From assembly GCF_030817495.1 (NCBI RefSeq), contig NZ_JAUSZK010000001.1, positions 124,001-188,000 of the forward strand: 64,000 nt of DNA. The letters are read 5' to 3'. The first letter of the stretch is position 1, and the number at the start of each line of letters is the position of its first letter. The stretch is from Streptomyces sp. V3I7 (GTDB taxonomy: Bacteria; Actinomycetota; Actinomycetes; Streptomycetales; Streptomycetaceae). Positions 63,446 through 64,000 of this stretch are shown here, one piece after another. The position numbers and the translations under genes are program-made. The notes below the pieces were generated by a model. That model did not search any database. It was not told the DNA's origin and worked only from the letters and a program-made list of their open reading frames with translations.

Positions 63446-64000
63446 TCAGTGGCGCGCCGGGGTGAAGACCATGCGGCGGTCGGCCGGTGAGTACCCGGTG
63501 AGGGTGACGGTCGGGCCGTGCGTCGGCAGGGAGGGATCGGGGAAGTCCGACGGCATGGGCTGGGCGCCCTCGGGGCGGCGGTCCACCGTCGGGTACTCCA
63601 CCGGGAAGGGCGCGCCCCGCTCGATCTCCCGGGCGTAGAACTCCAGCCAGCGGGCGTTGTCGAAGCTGACGGCGGCGATGATCCGGCCCTGGTAGCCGTA
63701 GACGGCGACGAAGCGGCGCTCGGCGAGCGAGCCCTGCGTGATCATGAGCTGGTCGCCCATGGACGGTACGCCGACCGACTTGATGTTGACCCCGAACTGC
63801 GCGGACCAGAAGGCGGGCACGTACAGGTGCGGGCGCCGCTCGGAGCTGGGGCTGATCATGTTGTGGGCGGCCGTCCGCGCCTGGGCGACGGCGTTGCCCC
63901 AGTGTTCGAGGGAGAGGAACTGGTAGCCGAACAGGGCGTTGGGGGAACGGGCGACGTCGCCCGCGACGAAGATGTCGTCGGTGACGATGCCGCTGATGTC
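63446..64000 (-). CDS. FAD-dependent ferredoxin reductase-like oxidoreductase, 5' end outside window
   Basis: 184 visible C-terminal residues. IVTDDIFVAGDVARSPNALF contains the second FAD motif (GD), then LEHWGNAVAQARTAAHNMI, and a C-terminal domain (YVPAFWSAQFGVNIKSVGVP, RRFVAVYGYQGRIIAAVSFD) as in putidaredoxin/rubredoxin reductase-type enzymes. The ending ...GYSPADRRMVFTPARH is longer than usual. It precedes the P450 gene in the same transcript and would supply electrons from NAD(P)H. Confidence 0.85.
   Translation of the reverse strand, partial: DISGIVTDDIFVAGDVARSPNALFGYQFLSLEHWGNAVAQARTAAHNMISPSSERRPHLYVPAFWSAQFGVNIKSVGVPSMGDQLMITQGSLAERRFVAVYGYQGRIIAAVSFDNARWLEFYAREIERGAPFPVEYPTVDRRPEGAQPMPSDFPDPSLPTHGPTVTLTGYSPADRRMVFTPARH

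Noticed and set aside
62195..64000. P450 and reductase as part of the Dap operon
   Set aside because: They are 16 kb away, with many unrelated genes and several terminators between; no support for a shared pathway.

Overview
The window is chromosomal DNA of a Streptomyces or a very close actinomycete. It has very high GC with strong third-position GC bias, a FurA-KatG pair, several PAS/GAF-SpoIIE phosphatases, a SAM methyltransferase of the actinomycete DUF574 type, a secreted prokaryotic phospholipase A2, and members of the 'MAB_1171c' and Pls (epsilon-poly-lysine synthetase) families. The genus is inferred from content; no rRNA or tRNA gene was seen.

Layout. 1-3.5 kb: an edge-truncated FG-GAP protein, a methyltransferase remnant, a phosphotransferase, an F420/FMN-type small enzyme and an exported serine hydrolase. 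3.8-8.4 kb: a tightly overlapping four-gene operon (HELWH zinc peptidase, two paralogous MAB_1171c membrane proteins, FAD monooxygenase-like protein). 8.5-11.5 kb: a MOSC protein, an SMI1/KNR4 gene cleanly split by a 909-bp IS607-type element whose tnpB is mostly deleted, a PadR remnant and a VOC protein. 11.8-20.6 kb: regulator/enzyme pairs (SpoIIE phosphatase, MarR-SDR with operator, methyltransferase, a probably frameshifted acetyltransferase, MFS transporter with GntR regulator and operators, phospholipase A2). 21-24.3 kb: a crotonase, a run of decayed genes, an HxlR regulator divergent from an AhpD-like protein, and a HIT protein. 24.4-29.9 kb: a two-subunit molybdenum hydroxylase of isoquinoline 1-oxidoreductase type, a WGR/beta-propeller protein with a DUF5990 partner, and RidA. 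30-37 kb: a ROK remnant, a CAP-domain exported protein, stress-type small proteins (DUF6131, DJ-1/Hsp31-like, Rieske-DUF2231, DUF2945, DUF488), a truncated PaaX and an AI-2E transporter.

37.0-46.2 kb is the most distinctive part: a five-gene minus-strand operon. SbnA- and SbnB-like enzymes should make L-2,3-diaminopropionate (Dap) from O-phosphoserine and glutamate. A partial-C/A/T/TE NRPS should activate an amino acid; its pocket read by eye has two Asp residues, which would suit an extra amine. A SyrP-like Fe(II)/2-oxoglutarate oxygenase could hydroxylate it. A Pls-family membrane protein that keeps the carrier domain, membrane segments and tandem acyltransferase-like domains but has no adenylation domain could polymerise or transfer it. 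The natural reading is a split (in-trans) Pls system for a Dap-derived isopeptide oligomer or polymer.

46.5-64 kb: furA-katG, two more SpoIIE phosphatases (one with a C-terminal anti-sigma-kinase-like ATPase), a mycothiol-nitroreductase-like DsbA protein, a quinone oxidoreductase, a DyP peroxidase behind phased repeats, a ClpB/ClpC-type unfoldase with a strong internal start, a GreA-like factor, a CelD-like acetyltransferase, a PfkB kinase, and a cytochrome P450 with the 3' part of a ferredoxin-reductase-like partner. Several perfect hairpin terminators punctuate 49-59 kb. The main themes are oxidative and osmotic stress defence, phosphatase-based regulation and accessory metabolism, with gene decay concentrated at 0.4-0.8, 9-11, 21.8-22.8 and 30-30.5 kb.
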